DNA from: Kordiimonas aquimaris
Lineage (GTDB): Bacteria; Pseudomonadota; Alphaproteobacteria; Sphingomonadales; Kordiimonadaceae
Length of the DNA: 64,000 bases
Direction of reading: 5' to 3'
NCBI RefSeq assembly: GCF_025574485.1
Contig: NZ_JAOBPO010000003.1
Span: 411,867-475,866, forward strand
Positions within the stretch are counted from its first letter, which is position 1; each line of letters begins with the position of its first letter. Below, piece by piece: positions 47,030 to 58,053 of this stretch. The position numbers were made by a program, and so were the translations under genes. Under the pieces are notes generated by a model that saw only the letters and a list, made by a program, of their open reading frames with translations, ran no database searches and was not told the DNA's origin.

Positions 47030-50000
47030 CTATTCTGCCGGAATACCCTTTGCTTCTTTTTCATCGTATTTATCCAACTCGGTCGCGAGGTAATTTGGTG
47101 ACCGCGTAAATTTGGCAAGAGCATCATAAAACACCGGTACGATAAACAATGTAAAGAACGTGGCGATAAGCACACCGCTGAACACCGTCACACCAATAGT
47201 TTGACGGCTAGCCGCCCCTGCTCCGGATGCCATCATGAGAGGCACTGCACCCATCGCTGTAGAAAGACCTGTCATCATGATCGGACGAAGGCGTGTTTTG
47301 GATGCATTCATTAATGCCTCCCTCACACCTTGCCCCTCGTCCCGCAGTTGGTTGGCAAATTCAACTATCAAAATACCGTTTTTCGCCGCCAACCCGATCA
47401 GCATGATAAGGCCAAGCTGACTGTATATGTTCAACGTCGATCCAGCCATATAGAGCCCAAACAAACCACCAAGCACGGCAAGTGGTACAGTAAGCATTAT
47501 GATGAATGGGTGAATAAAGCTTTCAAACTGTGCCGCCAAAATCAGGAACACAACAACAAGTGCAAGAATGAAGATGAAGATGATATCATCGCCTGCCTCT
47601 TTAAACTCACGCGTTGCACCCTTGTAATCAATCGATGTTACATCAGGCAGTACTTCACGCACACGGTCTTCCATCCATGTTGTTACATCACCAATTGTGT
47701 ACCCCGGTGCAAGGTTGCCCGAAATGGTAAGTGCACGAACGCGGTTAAATCGCCGCAGGTCTCCTGCTCCGGACGATTCCGTAACAGAGACCAAATTGGA
47801 AAGTGGTATCAGATCACCCGTTCTGCTTGATGCCACATGGATGTTTTCCATATCAAGCGGCTCGCGGCGATCTGATTTTTGCGCCTGTAAGATTACATCA
47901 TACTCTTCGCCGTCCTGCACGAATGTGGTGACGCGGCGGCCCCCCATCATGGTCTCGAGTGTGCGCCCAATACTTTGGATAGACACACCGATATCAGCCG
48001 CACGGTTGCGATCAATCTGTACACGGAATTGTGGTTGTGTTTCACGGAAATCAGCATCCACATTCACGAGACCTTCATAGTCACGCAGTTCCTCGAGCAT
48101 AATGTCTTTGAAACGACCAATATCTTCGTATGTTGAACCACCGATAACAAACTGGAACGCTTCATTATTGGCACCGCGGCCAAGCCCCGAGGACTCGATC
48201 GGTATCGCAAGCGCGCCTTGCACGTTTGTCAGCAGTTTCGGCCTTAATTCATTCAGGATTTCAGTTGAACTTCGATCGCGCTCATCCCAAGGTTTCAGGA
48301 TGATAAAGCCAAACCCGCCGTTGCCGTCGACACGCACAAGGAGGCGCTCCATTTCGCCTTTCTCAACATATGGCAAAACCTGTTCTTCGATTTTCACCAT
48401 CTGATTTTTCATGAATTCATGGCTGGCACCTTCAGGGCCGCGAATACGCATGAACAAAGCACCACGATCTTCGATCGGTGCAAGCTCTGAAGGCACTTGC
48501 TGGAACAAACCAAATATAATGATGAAGCACGTCAAAAAAGTTGCAACGACAAGCAGCTTGCTATCAAGGCATGTTTGAAGAAAACGGCCATAACCATCTT
48601 GAATTTTAGTAAACGTACGATCCAGAAACTTGGCAAACGCAGGCTTCTTGTTACGGCGGCGCACAAGTTTAGAACACATCATCGGGGTTAACGTTAATGC
48701 GACAAGGCTTGAGAACACAACCGCAGCCGTCATGGTGATTGCAAGTTCACCAAACAAACGACCAACATTACCAGACAGGAAGAAAATCGGCACAAACACA
48801 CCGATCAACACAAGTGTGGTTGCGATAACGGCAAATCCAACCTGGCGTGCACCACGATAAGCAGCAACGAGCCCAGGTTCACCTTCTTCAACGCGGCGAT
48901 ATATATTTTCAAGGACAACAATGGCGTCATCTACCACCAAGCCAATTGCAAGCACAAGACCCAGCAATGTAATCAGGTTGATACTCACGCCTGTAAGAGA
49001 CAGTACCCAGAAACTGGCAACAATACAGACAGGCACAGTCACTGCAGGCACAATAACTGTTTTGATATTGCCGAGGAATAGATATAGCACCAACACAACC
49101 AGTGCCATCGAGATTGCTAAGGTTGAATATACTTCTGAAATTGCCTTCTCGATAAAGATGGAAGTGTCAAACGCAACGATAAGCTCCATGCTCTCCGGCA
49201 ATGTTTCCTGCAGGCGCTCCACTTCTCGCTTGGCAGCTTGTGCCACCGCAAGGGTGTTTCCCTTAGACTGTTTAACAACACCAAGGCCAATTACCGAAAT
49301 GCCGTTACCACGGAATGTACGCTCGTCGCGCTCCGCACCCAGTTCAACGGACGCAATATCACCCAACCGCACAAAACCACCATCACCACCTTCACGGATA
49401 ACCATGGTCTCAAAATCTTCTGCACGCGCATATTCACGGTTCAGGCGTACAATCGTATCACGGTTAACTGACTCGACACGGCCTGCTGGCAACTCAACAT
49501 TCTCAGCACGTAAAACAGCTTCAATTTCAGTCACGGTTATACCGCGCGCAGCCATGGCCTGACGGTCCAGGTCAATCCGCACTGCATAACGTTTTTGGCC
49601 ACCAATACGAACGCCTGAAACACCGTCCACCACAGAAAGGCGGTCAACGATATTACGCTCCGCATAATCAGTCAGCTGTAAAACATCCATAACCGGGCTA
49701 GCAAGATTGAACCAAAGAATGGGGCGTGTGTCACTGTCAGCCTTCGCAATCTCGGGTGGGTCCACCTCTTCCGGTAAATTGTTTAAAACACGGCTAACAC
49801 GGTCGCGTACATCGTTGGCGCCAGAGTCGATATCACGATCCAAGTCAAACTCGATCGTAATATTCGAACTACCGTCACGGCTTGTCGACTCAATGGTTTT
49901 AATTCCCGGCACACCAGCGATAGCACTTTCAACAATCTGGGTTACACGCGTCTCAACAACAGCCGCATTAGCACCCGGATAATTGGTCCGCACACCAACA

Positions 50001-50131
50001 ATCGGTGGATCAACATCAGGCAACTCACGAACTGGAATATCACCAAAAGAAATCACACCAAATGCGACAAGCATCAAGCTTATAACGGTTGCAAAAACCG
50101 GACGTTTTACTGAAATATCAGAGAGGATCAT
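47030..50131 (-). CDS. RND multidrug efflux permease (AcrB/MexB-like, HAE-1)
   Basis: A protein of 1033 residues with 12 membrane spans and two large periplasmic loops, the usual RND layout. It begins MILSDISVKRPVFATVISLM, and conserved TM4 carries the proton-relay Asp pair (GLVVDDAIVVLENIYR). It exports hydrophobic compounds using the proton gradient, in partnership with the adaptor gene upstream and an outer-membrane channel not seen here. Its start overlaps the adaptor stop by 4 bases. Confidence 0.95.
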   Translation of the reverse strand: MILSDISVKRPVFATVISLMLVAFGVISFGDIPVRELPDVDPPIVGVRTNYPGANAAVVETRVTQIVESAIAGVPGIKTIESTSRDGSSNITIEFDLDRDIDSGANDVRDRVSRVLNNLPEEVDPPEIAKADSDTRPILWFNLASPVMDVLQLTDYAERNIVDRLSVVDGVSGVRIGGQKRYAVRIDLDRQAMAARGITVTEIEAVLRAENVELPAGRVESVNRDTIVRLNREYARAEDFETMVIREGGDGGFVRLGDIASVELGAERDERTFRGNGISVIGLGVVKQSKGNTLAVAQAAKREVERLQETLPESMELIVAFDTSIFIEKAISEVYSTLAISMALVVLVLYLFLGNIKTVIVPAVTVPVCIVASFWVLSLTGVSINLITLLGLVLAIGLVVDDAIVVLENIYRRVEEGEPGLVAAYRGARQVGFAVIATTLVLIGVFVPIFFLSGNVGRLFGELAITMTAAVVFSSLVALTLTPMMCSKLVRRRNKKPAFAKFLDRTFTKIQDGYGRFLQTCLDSKLLVVATFLTCFIIIFGLFQQVPSELAPIEDRGALFMRIRGPEGASHEFMKNQMVKIEEQVLPYVEKGEMERLLVRVDGNGGFGFIILKPWDERDRSSTEILNELRPKLLTNVQGALAIPIESSGLGRGANNEAFQFVIGGSTYEDIGRFKDIMLEELRDYEGLVNVDADFRETQPQFRVQIDRNRAADIGVSIQSIGRTLETMMGGRRVTTFVQDGEEYDVILQAQKSDRREPLDMENIHVASSRTGDLIPLSNLVSVTESSGAGDLRRFNRVRALTISGNLAPGYTIGDVTTWMEDRVREVLPDVTSIDYKGATREFKEAGDDIIFIFILALVVVFLILAAQFESFIHPFIIMLTVPLAVLGGLFGLYMAGSTLNIYSQLGLIMLIGLAAKNGILIVEFANQLRDEGQGVREALMNASKTRLRPIMMTGLSTAMGAVPLMMASGAGAASRQTIGVTVFSGVLIATFFTLFIVPVFYDALAKFTRSPNYLATELDKYDEKEAKGIPAE

Positions 50132-51207
50132 TGATTGCCTCCATCACGTTCGTTGCTACTCATTGCTTCGGTAATTTTAATACCACTGCGCCCCAAACGC
50201 AGTGTGCCTTCAACAACGACACGTTCACCAGCAGAAACGCCTTCCGTTACCTCAACATAACCAGGTCGGCGAATACCAAGTGTGACGCGCTTGCGCTCCG
50301 CTACATCATTGTTTTTGACGAAAACATAATCATTACCACCCGTGGGCACGACAGCCTCTTCCGGTATAGCAAGACCGTCCCATCTGCGGCTAATTACTTC
50401 TACTGTCATTAGTAGCCCAGGCTTGAGCGCACGGTCACTGTTCACAACTTCTGCACGCACAATAACTGAGCGTGTTACAGGGTTTACGCGGCTATCCACT
50501 GTTTTAACGATGCCTTTGAAAACGCGGCCTGGAAATGCCTCTACGCGGGCGTTAACGCTTTGACCAGGTGCCAGTGTTGCAATAAAGCGTTCCGGCACCG
50601 AGAAATCGAGGTTGATAATATCAATTGCATCAATCGTTGTGATCGGGTTGTTCTGGTTAATCAATGAACCTTCACTGATTTGTCTCAGGCCTAAAACACC
50701 GTCAAAAGGTGCAACAACACGTAAATCATTGATACGCGCTTGCGCTGCGATCAAACGGAAACGCGCTTCATCTACACGGCGGCGCTGTGCATCAAGTGTA
50801 GAGGTAGATGCATTGCCTCGTGTCACAAGGTCTTCCGTACGAGAGAACTGACTTTCTGCTTCTTGCAAGTTTGCCTTGGCTTCACTTAGCTGCGCTTGTT
50901 CTTCAGCGTCTTCAAGAGCTACCAGCAAATCACCCTTTTTAACGATCTGACCGCCTTCAAACGCTACCTTGCTAACAGTATCAGAAACACGCGCTGTCAA
51001 AACAACAGACTCTCTGGCGCTTGCGGTACCAAGGGCTTCAACAATATCGACAAACTCACGCTCAACAACAGGCTTTGTGACAACTGAAACACTTCGGTTT
51101 CCGCGGCCACCACGCTTGCCAGCATTTGGATCTGTCAGCAAAAGCCATGCTGCAGCACCTGCCAGTGCTATGAAAACAACAGATAAAACAACGCGTCCAA
51201 GGTTCAC
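50128..51207 (-). CDS. RND efflux periplasmic adaptor (membrane fusion protein)
   Basis: A protein of 359 residues from GTG 51207, with GGGGGA upstream; the longer frame to 51285 reads into sequence with no ribosome site. A membrane anchor (residues 4-22) is followed by a barrel-sandwich lipoyl-like half (EGGQIVKKGDLLVALED), a coiled-coil hairpin (QLSEAKANLQEAESQFSR), the other half (VVAPFDGVLGLRQISEGSLI) and a beta domain. It bridges the RND pump to the outer membrane. Confidence 0.94.
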   Translation of the reverse strand: MNLGRVVLSVVFIALAGAAAWLLLTDPNAGKRGGRGNRSVSVVTKPVVEREFVDIVEALGTASARESVVLTARVSDTVSKVAFEGGQIVKKGDLLVALEDAEEQAQLSEAKANLQEAESQFSRTEDLVTRGNASTSTLDAQRRRVDEARFRLIAAQARINDLRVVAPFDGVLGLRQISEGSLINQNNPITTIDAIDIINLDFSVPERFIATLAPGQSVNARVEAFPGRVFKGIVKTVDSRVNPVTRSVIVRAEVVNSDRALKPGLLMTVEVISRRWDGLAIPEEAVVPTGGNDYVFVKNNDVAERKRVTLGIRRPGYVEVTEGVSAGERVVVEGTLRLGRSGIKITEAMSSNERDGGNQ

Positions 51208-51339
51208 GGCGCATTCCCCCAATTGGATTACAAAAACTATAAACTTTACGTATAGTACGTACCGCAGATCATTATTGAAGAGCAACTATCATAATTAAAC
51301 ACCCGTTGTGCGATATTAAACAGCTGATACATGATCAAA

Positions 51340-51363
51340 ATCTTGTGTTCTAAAACACAAGCG
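51340..51363 (-). terminator. Weak hairpin terminator after the LysR gene
   Basis: CTTGTGTT/AACACAAG (51342-51349 with 51354-51361) with a 4-base loop. On the minus strand it is followed by ATTTTG, a weak T run. It lies directly after the LysR stop codon. Confidence 0.5.
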
Positions 51364-51365
51364 GT

Positions 51366-52244
51366 CTAAGCCCACGCTTCAGATACATATTCTACGAATG
51401 CCTGAGCAATATCCTTCGTTTCAAGGGGCAATTCATAACGCGGTAAAAACAAGCCCAAGTGCCGTTCAAGATCGAAACCATTAAGACGCACAACATGAAC
51501 ACGATCATCAACTAAACTTTGCGGCACAACAGTACCACCTAACCCCGCAGCTACCATCGCAATAGCGCGGCTGTCATTTGGTGTACGATACACCAGCCGC
51601 GGACGCACATTACGATCAGTAAAATAGCGGCTAGTCTCACTAAGTACCTCACATCGAGTGCGAACAATCATGTAATCTTCAGCGAGATCAACAGCCGAAA
51701 CGCGTGTTCGTTCAGCGTATCGGTGATGTTTTGGCACAATAAACACATATGGCTCGGACCGTAGATTCACAACCGTATCCATCGCGCCGCTTCTATTGAT
51801 AGACAAGGCAAAATCAAGGCTGCGATCTTCAAGGCGGTTTTCCAGCTCCTGCTCGGTACCGTCAACAATTTCAAATGCGACAGTCGGGCGCAATTGCCTG
51901 AACTGTTCCAACAACATACCGACTGTACGATTAGACAGCGTGTGCAAGATACCAAGGCGAATAACCGGTGTTTGCGTTGCTTCATCAAGTACCTGTTGGG
52001 CAACATTACATTCATGGATAATAGCTCTGGCGCGCGGCAAAAAACGCGTTCCTGCATCGGTTAAAAACACACGCCGGTTTGACCGCTCAAACAAAACATG
52101 TCCGACTTGTTGTTCAAGTTTTTTTATGCCCGCAGACAGGGTTGGTTGTGTTACAAAAGCGCGTTCGGCAGCACGTGTAAAATTACCCGTTTCCACAACT
52201 GCGAGAAAGTATCGTAAAAGGTAAATATCCATCATAGACACCAT
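51366..52244 (-). CDS. LysR-type regulator, divergent from the leucine cluster
   Basis: A protein of 292 residues. The helix-turn-helix is MDIYLLRYFLAVVETGNFTR, then AFVTQPTLSAGIKKLEQQVG and LFERSNRRVFLTDAG. The C-terminal half is the LysR effector domain. Start options are 52244, 52235 and 52232; the family N-terminus fits 52235 or 52232. It is divergent from mccB and probably controls the leucine genes, perhaps with a CoA ester or branched-chain acid as signal. Other liu clusters use MerR-type LiuR, so the LysR type is unusual. Confidence 0.88.
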   Translation of the reverse strand: MVSMMDIYLLRYFLAVVETGNFTRAAERAFVTQPTLSAGIKKLEQQVGHVLFERSNRRVFLTDAGTRFLPRARAIIHECNVAQQVLDEATQTPVIRLGILHTLSNRTVGMLLEQFRQLRPTVAFEIVDGTEQELENRLEDRSLDFALSINRSGAMDTVVNLRSEPYVFIVPKHHRYAERTRVSAVDLAEDYMIVRTRCEVLSETSRYFTDRNVRPRLVYRTPNDSRAIAMVAAGLGGTVVPQSLVDDRVHVVRLNGFDLERHLGLFLPRYELPLETKDIAQAFVEYVSEAWA

Positions 52245-52249
52245 CTATG
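52233..52249. promoter_or_regulatory. Palindrome at the LysR start, possible autoregulatory site
   Basis: CATAGA (52233-52238), 5 bases, TCTATG (52244-52249): a perfect inverted repeat overlapping the LysR start codon region, 130 bases from mccB. LysR regulators often bind a T-N11-A palindrome in the shared promoter region; position and symmetry fit but nothing more. Confidence 0.4.
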
Positions 52250-52378
52250 GTTTTCATTTTATTATTCGATTGTACCAATAGCAATATACCACATATGATG
52301 CCAGTGGATTATAGGTGATGCACGATTAAAACGTCATGCGCTATCTGTAAAATTCATACATATTCGGGAGAAACGAGA

Positions 52379-53986
52379 ATGACAATTCTGCAATCAGCAG
52401 TGAATATGTCATCGGCGAGTGTGCGCGAAAACGCCGACCACATGCAGGCATTGGTTGACGATCTTAAGGATAAGATCCAGCAAATTTCCCTGGGTGGATC
52501 CGAGCGCGCGCGTGATAAACATACTGGCCGCGGCAAGCTTCTACCACGCGATCGAGTGAATGCGCTACTTGACCCCGGAACGCCGTTTCTCGAATTTTCG
52601 CAGTTGGCTGCATATAATATGTATGATGCTGACATTGCTGCTGGTGGCGTGATTACAGGCATTGGCCGTGTTGCAGGTATTGAATGTGTGATTGTTTGCA
52701 ATGATGCGACAGTAAAAGGCGGCACATATTATCCGATAACAGTCAAAAAACACCTTCGCGCACAGGAAATTGCACGTGAAAACCGTTTGCCCTGTATTTA
52801 TTTGGTCGACAGCGGCGGTGCGAACCTGCCCAATCAGGACGATGTTTTTCCAGACCGAGATCATTTTGGCCGTATTTTTTATAATCAGGCACAAATGTCA
52901 TCAGAAGGTATTCCACAAATCGCGGTCGTAATGGGTAGCTGCACCGCTGGCGGTGCTTATGTCCCTGCCATGTCAGACGAAAGCATCATAGTACAAAATC
53001 AGGGAACCATCTTTCTTGGTGGCCCACCTCTCGTTAAAGCGGCTACAGGTGAGGTCGTCTCTGCCGAAGACTTGGGCGGCGGCGATGTACATGCCCGCAC
53101 ATCCGGTGTTGTAGATCATCTTGCAAAAGACGATAATCATGCACTTGGAATTGCGCGCAACATTGTAAGCAACCTTAATCATCAGAAAACCTGTTCTGTT
53201 GCTGTTCAAGAGCCACAAGCACCACTTTATGATGCCCGCGAAATTTATGGCTTAATACCAAAAGATACCCGCCAACCTTTTGACATTCGTGAAGTGATTG
53301 CCCGCATCGTTGATGGCAGTGTTTTTGATGAATTTAAAAAGCTTTACGGCGAAACATTAGTTTGTGGCTTTGCCCACATACACGGCTTTCCTGTTGGTAT
53401 TATTGCCAATAACGGCGTTCTTTTCTCGGAAAGTGCGCTCAAGGGTGCTCATTTTGTTGAGCTGTGCGCGCAGCGCGGTATTCCGCTGGTGTTCTTACAA
53501 AACATCACTGGCTTCATGGTAGGGCAAAAATACGAAAACGGCGGCATTGCCCGCGACGGCGCAAAATTGGTAACGGCTGTTGCATGTGCCAATGTGCCTA
53601 AATTTACGATCATTATTGGCGGCAGCTTCGGTGCCGGCAACTACGGGATGTGCGGGCGCGCTTATCAACCACGTTTCATGTGGATGTGGCCTAATGCTCG
53701 CATATCTGTAATGGGCGGCGAACAAGCTGCAGGGGTACTTTCAACTGTTAAGCGTGACGGTATGGAAGCACGCGGCGAAAGCTGGTCCGTCGAAGAAGAA
53801 GAAGCTTTCAAAGCACCCATTCGCGACATGTACGAAGAACAAGGCCATCCATATTATGCAAGCGCAAGGCTTTGGGACGACGGTGTAATCGACCCAGCAG
53901 ATACACGCCGCGTACTCGGCCTTGGCCTTTCGGCAACAATGAACGCCCCCGTTCAATCAACAAAATTTGGCATATTCCGAATGTAA
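52379..53986 (+). CDS. mccB: Methylcrotonyl-CoA carboxylase, carboxyltransferase (beta) subunit
   Basis: A protein of 535 residues. It transfers CO2 from biotin on MccA to 3-methylcrotonyl-CoA, giving 3-methylglutaconyl-CoA in leucine breakdown. Family segments are [39 protein letters not shown], the [10 protein letters not shown]-like part ([18 protein letters not shown]), [15 protein letters not shown] and the C-terminal [20 protein letters not shown]. The start ATG 52379 has GGGAGAAACG upstream. First gene of the mccB-hydratase-mccA-ivd run. Confidence 0.95.
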   Translation: MTILQSAVNMSSASVRENADHMQALVDDLKDKIQQISLGGSERARDKHTGRGKLLPRDRVNALLDPGTPFLEFSQLAAYNMYDADIAAGGVITGIGRVAGIECVIVCNDATVKGGTYYPITVKKHLRAQEIARENRLPCIYLVDSGGANLPNQDDVFPDRDHFGRIFYNQAQMSSEGIPQIAVVMGSCTAGGAYVPAMSDESIIVQNQGTIFLGGPPLVKAATGEVVSAEDLGGGDVHARTSGVVDHLAKDDNHALGIARNIVSNLNHQKTCSVAVQEPQAPLYDAREIYGLIPKDTRQPFDIREVIARIVDGSVFDEFKKLYGETLVCGFAHIHGFPVGIIANNGVLFSESALKGAHFVELCAQRGIPLVFLQNITGFMVGQKYENGGIARDGAKLVTAVACANVPKFTIIIGGSFGAGNYGMCGRAYQPRFMWMWPNARISVMGGEQAAGVLSTVKRDGMEARGESWSVEEEEAFKAPIRDMYEEQGHPYYASARLWDDGVIDPADTRRVLGLGLSATMNAPVQSTKFGIFRM

Positions 53987-54009
53987 TTTACTCACCAGGG
54001 AGTGTGACA

Positions 54010-54804
54010 ATGGACAACAACTTGCTGATAGAAACAGATACGCGCGGCGTGGCAACTGTTACGCTGAACCGGCCAGACGTACATAATGCATTTAACGATA
54101 GCGTTATTGCAGATTTACATACCGCATATAATACGCTTGGTATGGATGAAAGCGTACGAGTAATTGTTCTGACAGGTGCAGGCAAAAGCTTTTCGGCGGG
54201 CGCAGACCTGAACTGGATGAAACGCTCAGCGACCTTCACTGCAGCAGAAAACAAAGAAGATGCAATGCGGTTGTCCGGCATGCTGGCTGCAATCCGTAAT
54301 TGCCCTAAACCGACACTTGCATTCGTTAACGGTGCAGCTTTTGGCGGCGGCGTTGGTTTAACGGCTTGCTGCGATATTGCTGTTGCAATGGCCACTGGCG
54401 TGTTTTCACTATCGGAAGTGAAGCTTGGCCTAACACCAGCAACCATATCACCGTATGTAATTGCTGCTATTGGTGAGCGTGCTGCACAACGGTATTTTCT
54501 AACCGGTGAGCGATTTGATGGCATTGAAGCACGCCGTATTGGCCTCGTGCATGAAATTGCCCAAACCCGCGATGAAGCTGAAATGATCATTGAAGGCATT
54601 ATTGATCAGCTTTTATCAAGCGGCCCTGTCGCACAAGCCGAGTGCAAATCATTGATACAATTTGTTGCAGGTGCTGAGATAACAGATGAGCTACGAGCAG
54701 AAACAGCAGAACGTATAGCTGCCAGACGTACAAGTGCTGAAGGGCAAGAAGGCCTGAGCGCATTTTTTGAGAAACGCAAACCAAGTTGGAGTAGCGAGCA
54801 ATGA
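54010..54804 (+). CDS. Enoyl-CoA hydratase family, probable methylglutaconyl-CoA hydratase
   Basis: A protein of 264 residues from ATG 54010, with AGGGAG upstream; an upstream frame reads into mccB. The crotonase fold is visible: LNRPDVHNAFND, the oxyanion-hole residues in GKSFSAGADLNWM and NGAAFGGGVGL, and the Glu in LSEVKLGLTPATISPYV. Placed between the two MCC subunits, it most likely hydrates 3-methylglutaconyl-CoA to HMG-CoA (LiuC/AUH role). Its stop overlaps the mccA start by 4 bases. Confidence 0.9.
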   Translation: MDNNLLIETDTRGVATVTLNRPDVHNAFNDSVIADLHTAYNTLGMDESVRVIVLTGAGKSFSAGADLNWMKRSATFTAAENKEDAMRLSGMLAAIRNCPKPTLAFVNGAAFGGGVGLTACCDIAVAMATGVFSLSEVKLGLTPATISPYVIAAIGERAAQRYFLTGERFDGIEARRIGLVHEIAQTRDEAEMIIEGIIDQLLSSGPVAQAECKSLIQFVAGAEITDELRAETAERIAARRTSAEGQEGLSAFFEKRKPSWSSEQ

Positions 54805-56822
54805 CGGACACTATCAAAAAAATCCGGAAGCTGCTGATCGCAAACCGCGGTGAGATTGCATGTCGTGTCATTGCAACATGTCAAAACCTAGGCATTAAAA
54901 CCGTTGCTGTGCACTCGGACGTAGACAAAAAAGCGATGCACGTCGCTATGGCAGATGAAGCGGTTAACCTTGGCCCTGCTGCTGCCTCAGAAAGCTATCT
55001 GGTAATTGACAAAATTATTGGAGCCGCCAAAGCAACAGGAGCAGATGCAATTCATCCCGGATACGGCTTCTTGTCTGAAAATCCAACCTTCGCAAACGCG
55101 TGTGCCGATGAAGGTATCATTTTTGTTGGGCCCAGTGCTGCATCAATGAATGCAATGGCACTTAAAGGTGCGGCTAAAAAACTGATGACTGACGCAGGTG
55201 TACCGGTGGTGCCAGGTTATCACGGCGATGATCAATCGCTTGAAACATTAACTGCAGAGGCTGAAAAAATCGGCTACCCGGTTTTAATTAAAGCTGTAGC
55301 CGGTGGCGGTGGTAAAGGCATGCGCGCGGCAAACAATTCAAGTGAAATTGCAGCTGCGATTGAAGCCGCAAAACGCGAAGGGAAAAACTCGTTCGCAAAC
55401 GATAAGCTGCTGATTGAAAAACTGATTACAAAGCCCCGTCATATTGAACTGCAAGTTTTCGGCGACAAAGACGGCAATGCGGTTCATTTGTTTGAACGGG
55501 ATTGTTCACTGCAGCGACGGCACCAAAAAGTAGTTGAAGAAGCCCCTGCCCCTGGCATGGGCACAGAAATGCGCCGCGCCATGGGCGAAGCTGCTGTGCG
55601 CGCAGCCGAAGCTATCAATTACAGTGGTGCAGGCACAGTTGAGTTTATTGTTGATGTTACAAACGGGCTTGATAATGCACCGTTTTACTTCATGGAAATG
55701 AACACTCGCTTGCAGGTAGAACACCCTGTAACAGAGATGATCACAGGACAGGACTTAGTTGAGTGGCAGCTTTCTGTTGCTGAAGGTCATGCGCTGCCAC
55801 TTTCGCAAGACGAGATTGATGTTCTGACACACGGTCATGCAGTTGAAGTACGCCTGTATGCAGAAGACCCATTTAACGACTTTATGCCTTCTATTGGCAC
55901 CATAGGCTTGTTTAACCCTTTTGCTGATCTGCCAGCCAACACACGTATTGATACAGGTGTATCTGCGGGAGATGAGGTTTCTATTCATTATGACCCGATG
56001 ATCGGAAAGTTGATTGCTTGGGGCGATACGCGCGACGATGCAATCAACGCATTGATTGGCCTGATGGAAGCAACACCCATATCTGGTGTAACCACTAATC
56101 GTGATTTCCTTTTGCGTGCTCTCCGGCACCCTGAGTTTCAGGCTGGAGATGTACATACTGGTTTCATTCCTGCTTTTGCAGACAGTTTGCTTAAACGACC
56201 TGAAGCCGGCCGTAATGATTACGCATTAGCTGCAATTGCCGTATGGGCAAGCAGACAAGTTGAACCACAAGCCGGTATTGCTGATCCATGGGCAATTAAC
56301 GATGGTTTCAGGTTAAATCTGCCGAACGGCGAGCAAATTAATTTCGTCAGTGCAGAAGGCGAACAGATTGCTGTAAATCTGGAAAATCAGGACAGTTTAA
56401 TACGCGCCGCTATTAACGAGCATGTTTGGGAGTTAAGCGACATTGTCCTGCGCGAGGGTCAATTAAGCTATGTCCGGGACGGTTTGCGCCACCAATGTTT
56501 TGCAGAGGTCAGCGAACATACCGTTACACTTGTTAACAAGGACACCACACTTTCGCTGACACGCGTGACTTTGGACAGCACAAGCAGTGATGATGCCGAT
56601 GGACCAGGTACAATTGTGGCGCCAATGCCAGGCAAAATACTTGAGCTAAAAACAAGTATTGGTGCTGTGGTCAAACGCGGTGACCCTTTGCTTGTTATGG
56701 AAGCCATGAAAATGGAACAAACCATTACAGCACCTCGTGATGGCATTGTTACAGAACTAACACCAAGCGCTGGCGACCAAGTTGCAGACGGTACAGTTCT
56801 TATTGTTATCGGCGATGAATAA
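54801..56822 (+). CDS. mccA: Methylcrotonyl-CoA carboxylase, biotin-carrying (alpha) subunit
   Basis: A protein of 673 residues: biotin carboxylase domain first (KLLIANRGEIACRVIATC, VKAVAGGGGKGMRA-like KAVAGGGGKGMRAA, MEMNTRLQVEHPVTEMITG), then a BT domain (about 470-590), then the C-terminal biotin carrier with Lys637 in EAMKMEQT. This order is typical of MccA and PccA; the genes around it decide for MCC. It carboxylates biotin using ATP and bicarbonate. Confidence 0.95.
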   Translation: MTDTIKKIRKLLIANRGEIACRVIATCQNLGIKTVAVHSDVDKKAMHVAMADEAVNLGPAAASESYLVIDKIIGAAKATGADAIHPGYGFLSENPTFANACADEGIIFVGPSAASMNAMALKGAAKKLMTDAGVPVVPGYHGDDQSLETLTAEAEKIGYPVLIKAVAGGGGKGMRAANNSSEIAAAIEAAKREGKNSFANDKLLIEKLITKPRHIELQVFGDKDGNAVHLFERDCSLQRRHQKVVEEAPAPGMGTEMRRAMGEAAVRAAEAINYSGAGTVEFIVDVTNGLDNAPFYFMEMNTRLQVEHPVTEMITGQDLVEWQLSVAEGHALPLSQDEIDVLTHGHAVEVRLYAEDPFNDFMPSIGTIGLFNPFADLPANTRIDTGVSAGDEVSIHYDPMIGKLIAWGDTRDDAINALIGLMEATPISGVTTNRDFLLRALRHPEFQAGDVHTGFIPAFADSLLKRPEAGRNDYALAAIAVWASRQVEPQAGIADPWAINDGFRLNLPNGEQINFVSAEGEQIAVNLENQDSLIRAAINEHVWELSDIVLREGQLSYVRDGLRHQCFAEVSEHTVTLVNKDTTLSLTRVTLDSTSSDDADGPGTIVAPMPGKILELKTSIGAVVKRGDPLLVMEAMKMEQTITAPRDGIVTELTPSAGDQVADGTVLIVIGDE

Positions 56823-56863
56823 AACAACATTTAATTAGAAACTAATCGAAATTAGGAAAAAAC

Positions 56864-58030
56864 ATGTTTGAGTTTCCTCACTTACAATTCAATCACGGTG
56901 AAGATATTGATATGCTGCGCGAAACTGTTGCTCGTTTTGCAGAAAGCGAACTTGCACCGCGTGCTGCTGAGGTTGATGAAACCAACACATTCCCAAGCGA
57001 TATGTGGCAAAAAATGGGTGAACTTGGCCTTCTTGGCATGACCGCACCAGAAGAACTGGGTGGGTCGGACATGGGTTATTTGGCGCATGTGATTGCGATG
57101 GAAGAAATCAGCCGTGCGTCGGCATCGGTTGGGCTTAGCTACGGCGCGCATTCTAATCTTTGTATTAATCAGATTGTTAAAAACGCCAACGCCGAGCAAC
57201 GCGAAAAATACCTGCCTAAATTGATTTCAGGCGAATATGTAGGGGCGCTGGCAATGTCGGAGCCCAGCGCTGGTTCAGACGTCGTTTCAATGCGCTTAAA
57301 GGCCGAGAAAACCAACCACGGATACGTCTTGAACGGCAACAAAATGTGGATCACTAATGGACCAGATGCCGATGTTTTGCTGGTGTATGCCAAAACTGAC
57401 ATGGATGCCGGTCCGCGCGGTATAACGGCCTTCCTGATCGAAAAAGGAATGAAAGGTTTTTCTACAGCACAAAAGCTTGATAAACTTGGCATGCGCGGTT
57501 CCAACACCTGTGAACTTGTATTTGAAGATTGTCTGGTACCCTTTGAAAATCGTGTTGGCGAGGAAGGCAGCGGCGTGCGCGTTCTTATGTCTGGCCTTGA
57601 TTATGAACGTGTGGTGCTATCTGGTGGTTCACTCGGTATCATGCGTGCTTGCCTTGATCTGGTGATTCCCTATGTTCATGACAGGCAACAGTTTGGCCAA
57701 CCCATTGGCACATTCCAGCTTATGCAAGGTAAAATTGCAGATATGTATACAACATGGGGCTCTGCACGCGCATATGTCTATGCTGTTGCACAGGCCTGCG
57801 ATCGCGGCGAAACAACACGCAAGGATGCTGCTGCATGCATTCTATACGCCGCAGAAAAAGCAACATGGATGGCAGGCGAAACTATTCAAGCCCTTGGTGG
57901 AAATGGTTACATCAACGAGTATGCAGCAGGGCGCCTGTGGCGCGATGCGAAGCTCTATGAAATTGGCGCTGGCACCTCTGAAATTCGCCGCATGTTGATA
58001 GGGCGCGAGCTATTCAACGAAACACGCTAA
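56864..58030 (+). CDS. ivd: Isovaleryl-CoA dehydrogenase
   Basis: A protein of 388 residues of the acyl-CoA dehydrogenase family. Segments [34 protein letters not shown] and [17 protein letters not shown] are typical of IVD; the base Glu is expected in the region around [14 protein letters not shown]. It oxidises isovaleryl-CoA to 3-methylcrotonyl-CoA with FAD, the step before MCC. It follows mccA by 41 bases. Confidence 0.93.
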   Translation: MFEFPHLQFNHGEDIDMLRETVARFAESELAPRAAEVDETNTFPSDMWQKMGELGLLGMTAPEELGGSDMGYLAHVIAMEEISRASASVGLSYGAHSNLCINQIVKNANAEQREKYLPKLISGEYVGALAMSEPSAGSDVVSMRLKAEKTNHGYVLNGNKMWITNGPDADVLLVYAKTDMDAGPRGITAFLIEKGMKGFSTAQKLDKLGMRGSNTCELVFEDCLVPFENRVGEEGSGVRVLMSGLDYERVVLSGGSLGIMRACLDLVIPYVHDRQQFGQPIGTFQLMQGKIADMYTTWGSARAYVYAVAQACDRGETTRKDAAACILYAAEKATWMAGETIQALGGNGYINEYAAGRLWRDAKLYEIGAGTSEIRRMLIGRELFNETR

Positions 58031-58053
58031 ACCCAATCACCCATGAGGCTGAT

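Noticed and set aside
48921-49562. 213-residue plus-strand frame
   Set aside because: It is the antisense shadow of the RND permease gene, whose reading frame is complete and conserved.
53988-54599. 203-residue minus-strand frame
   Set aside because: Antisense to the enoyl-CoA hydratase; no family features.
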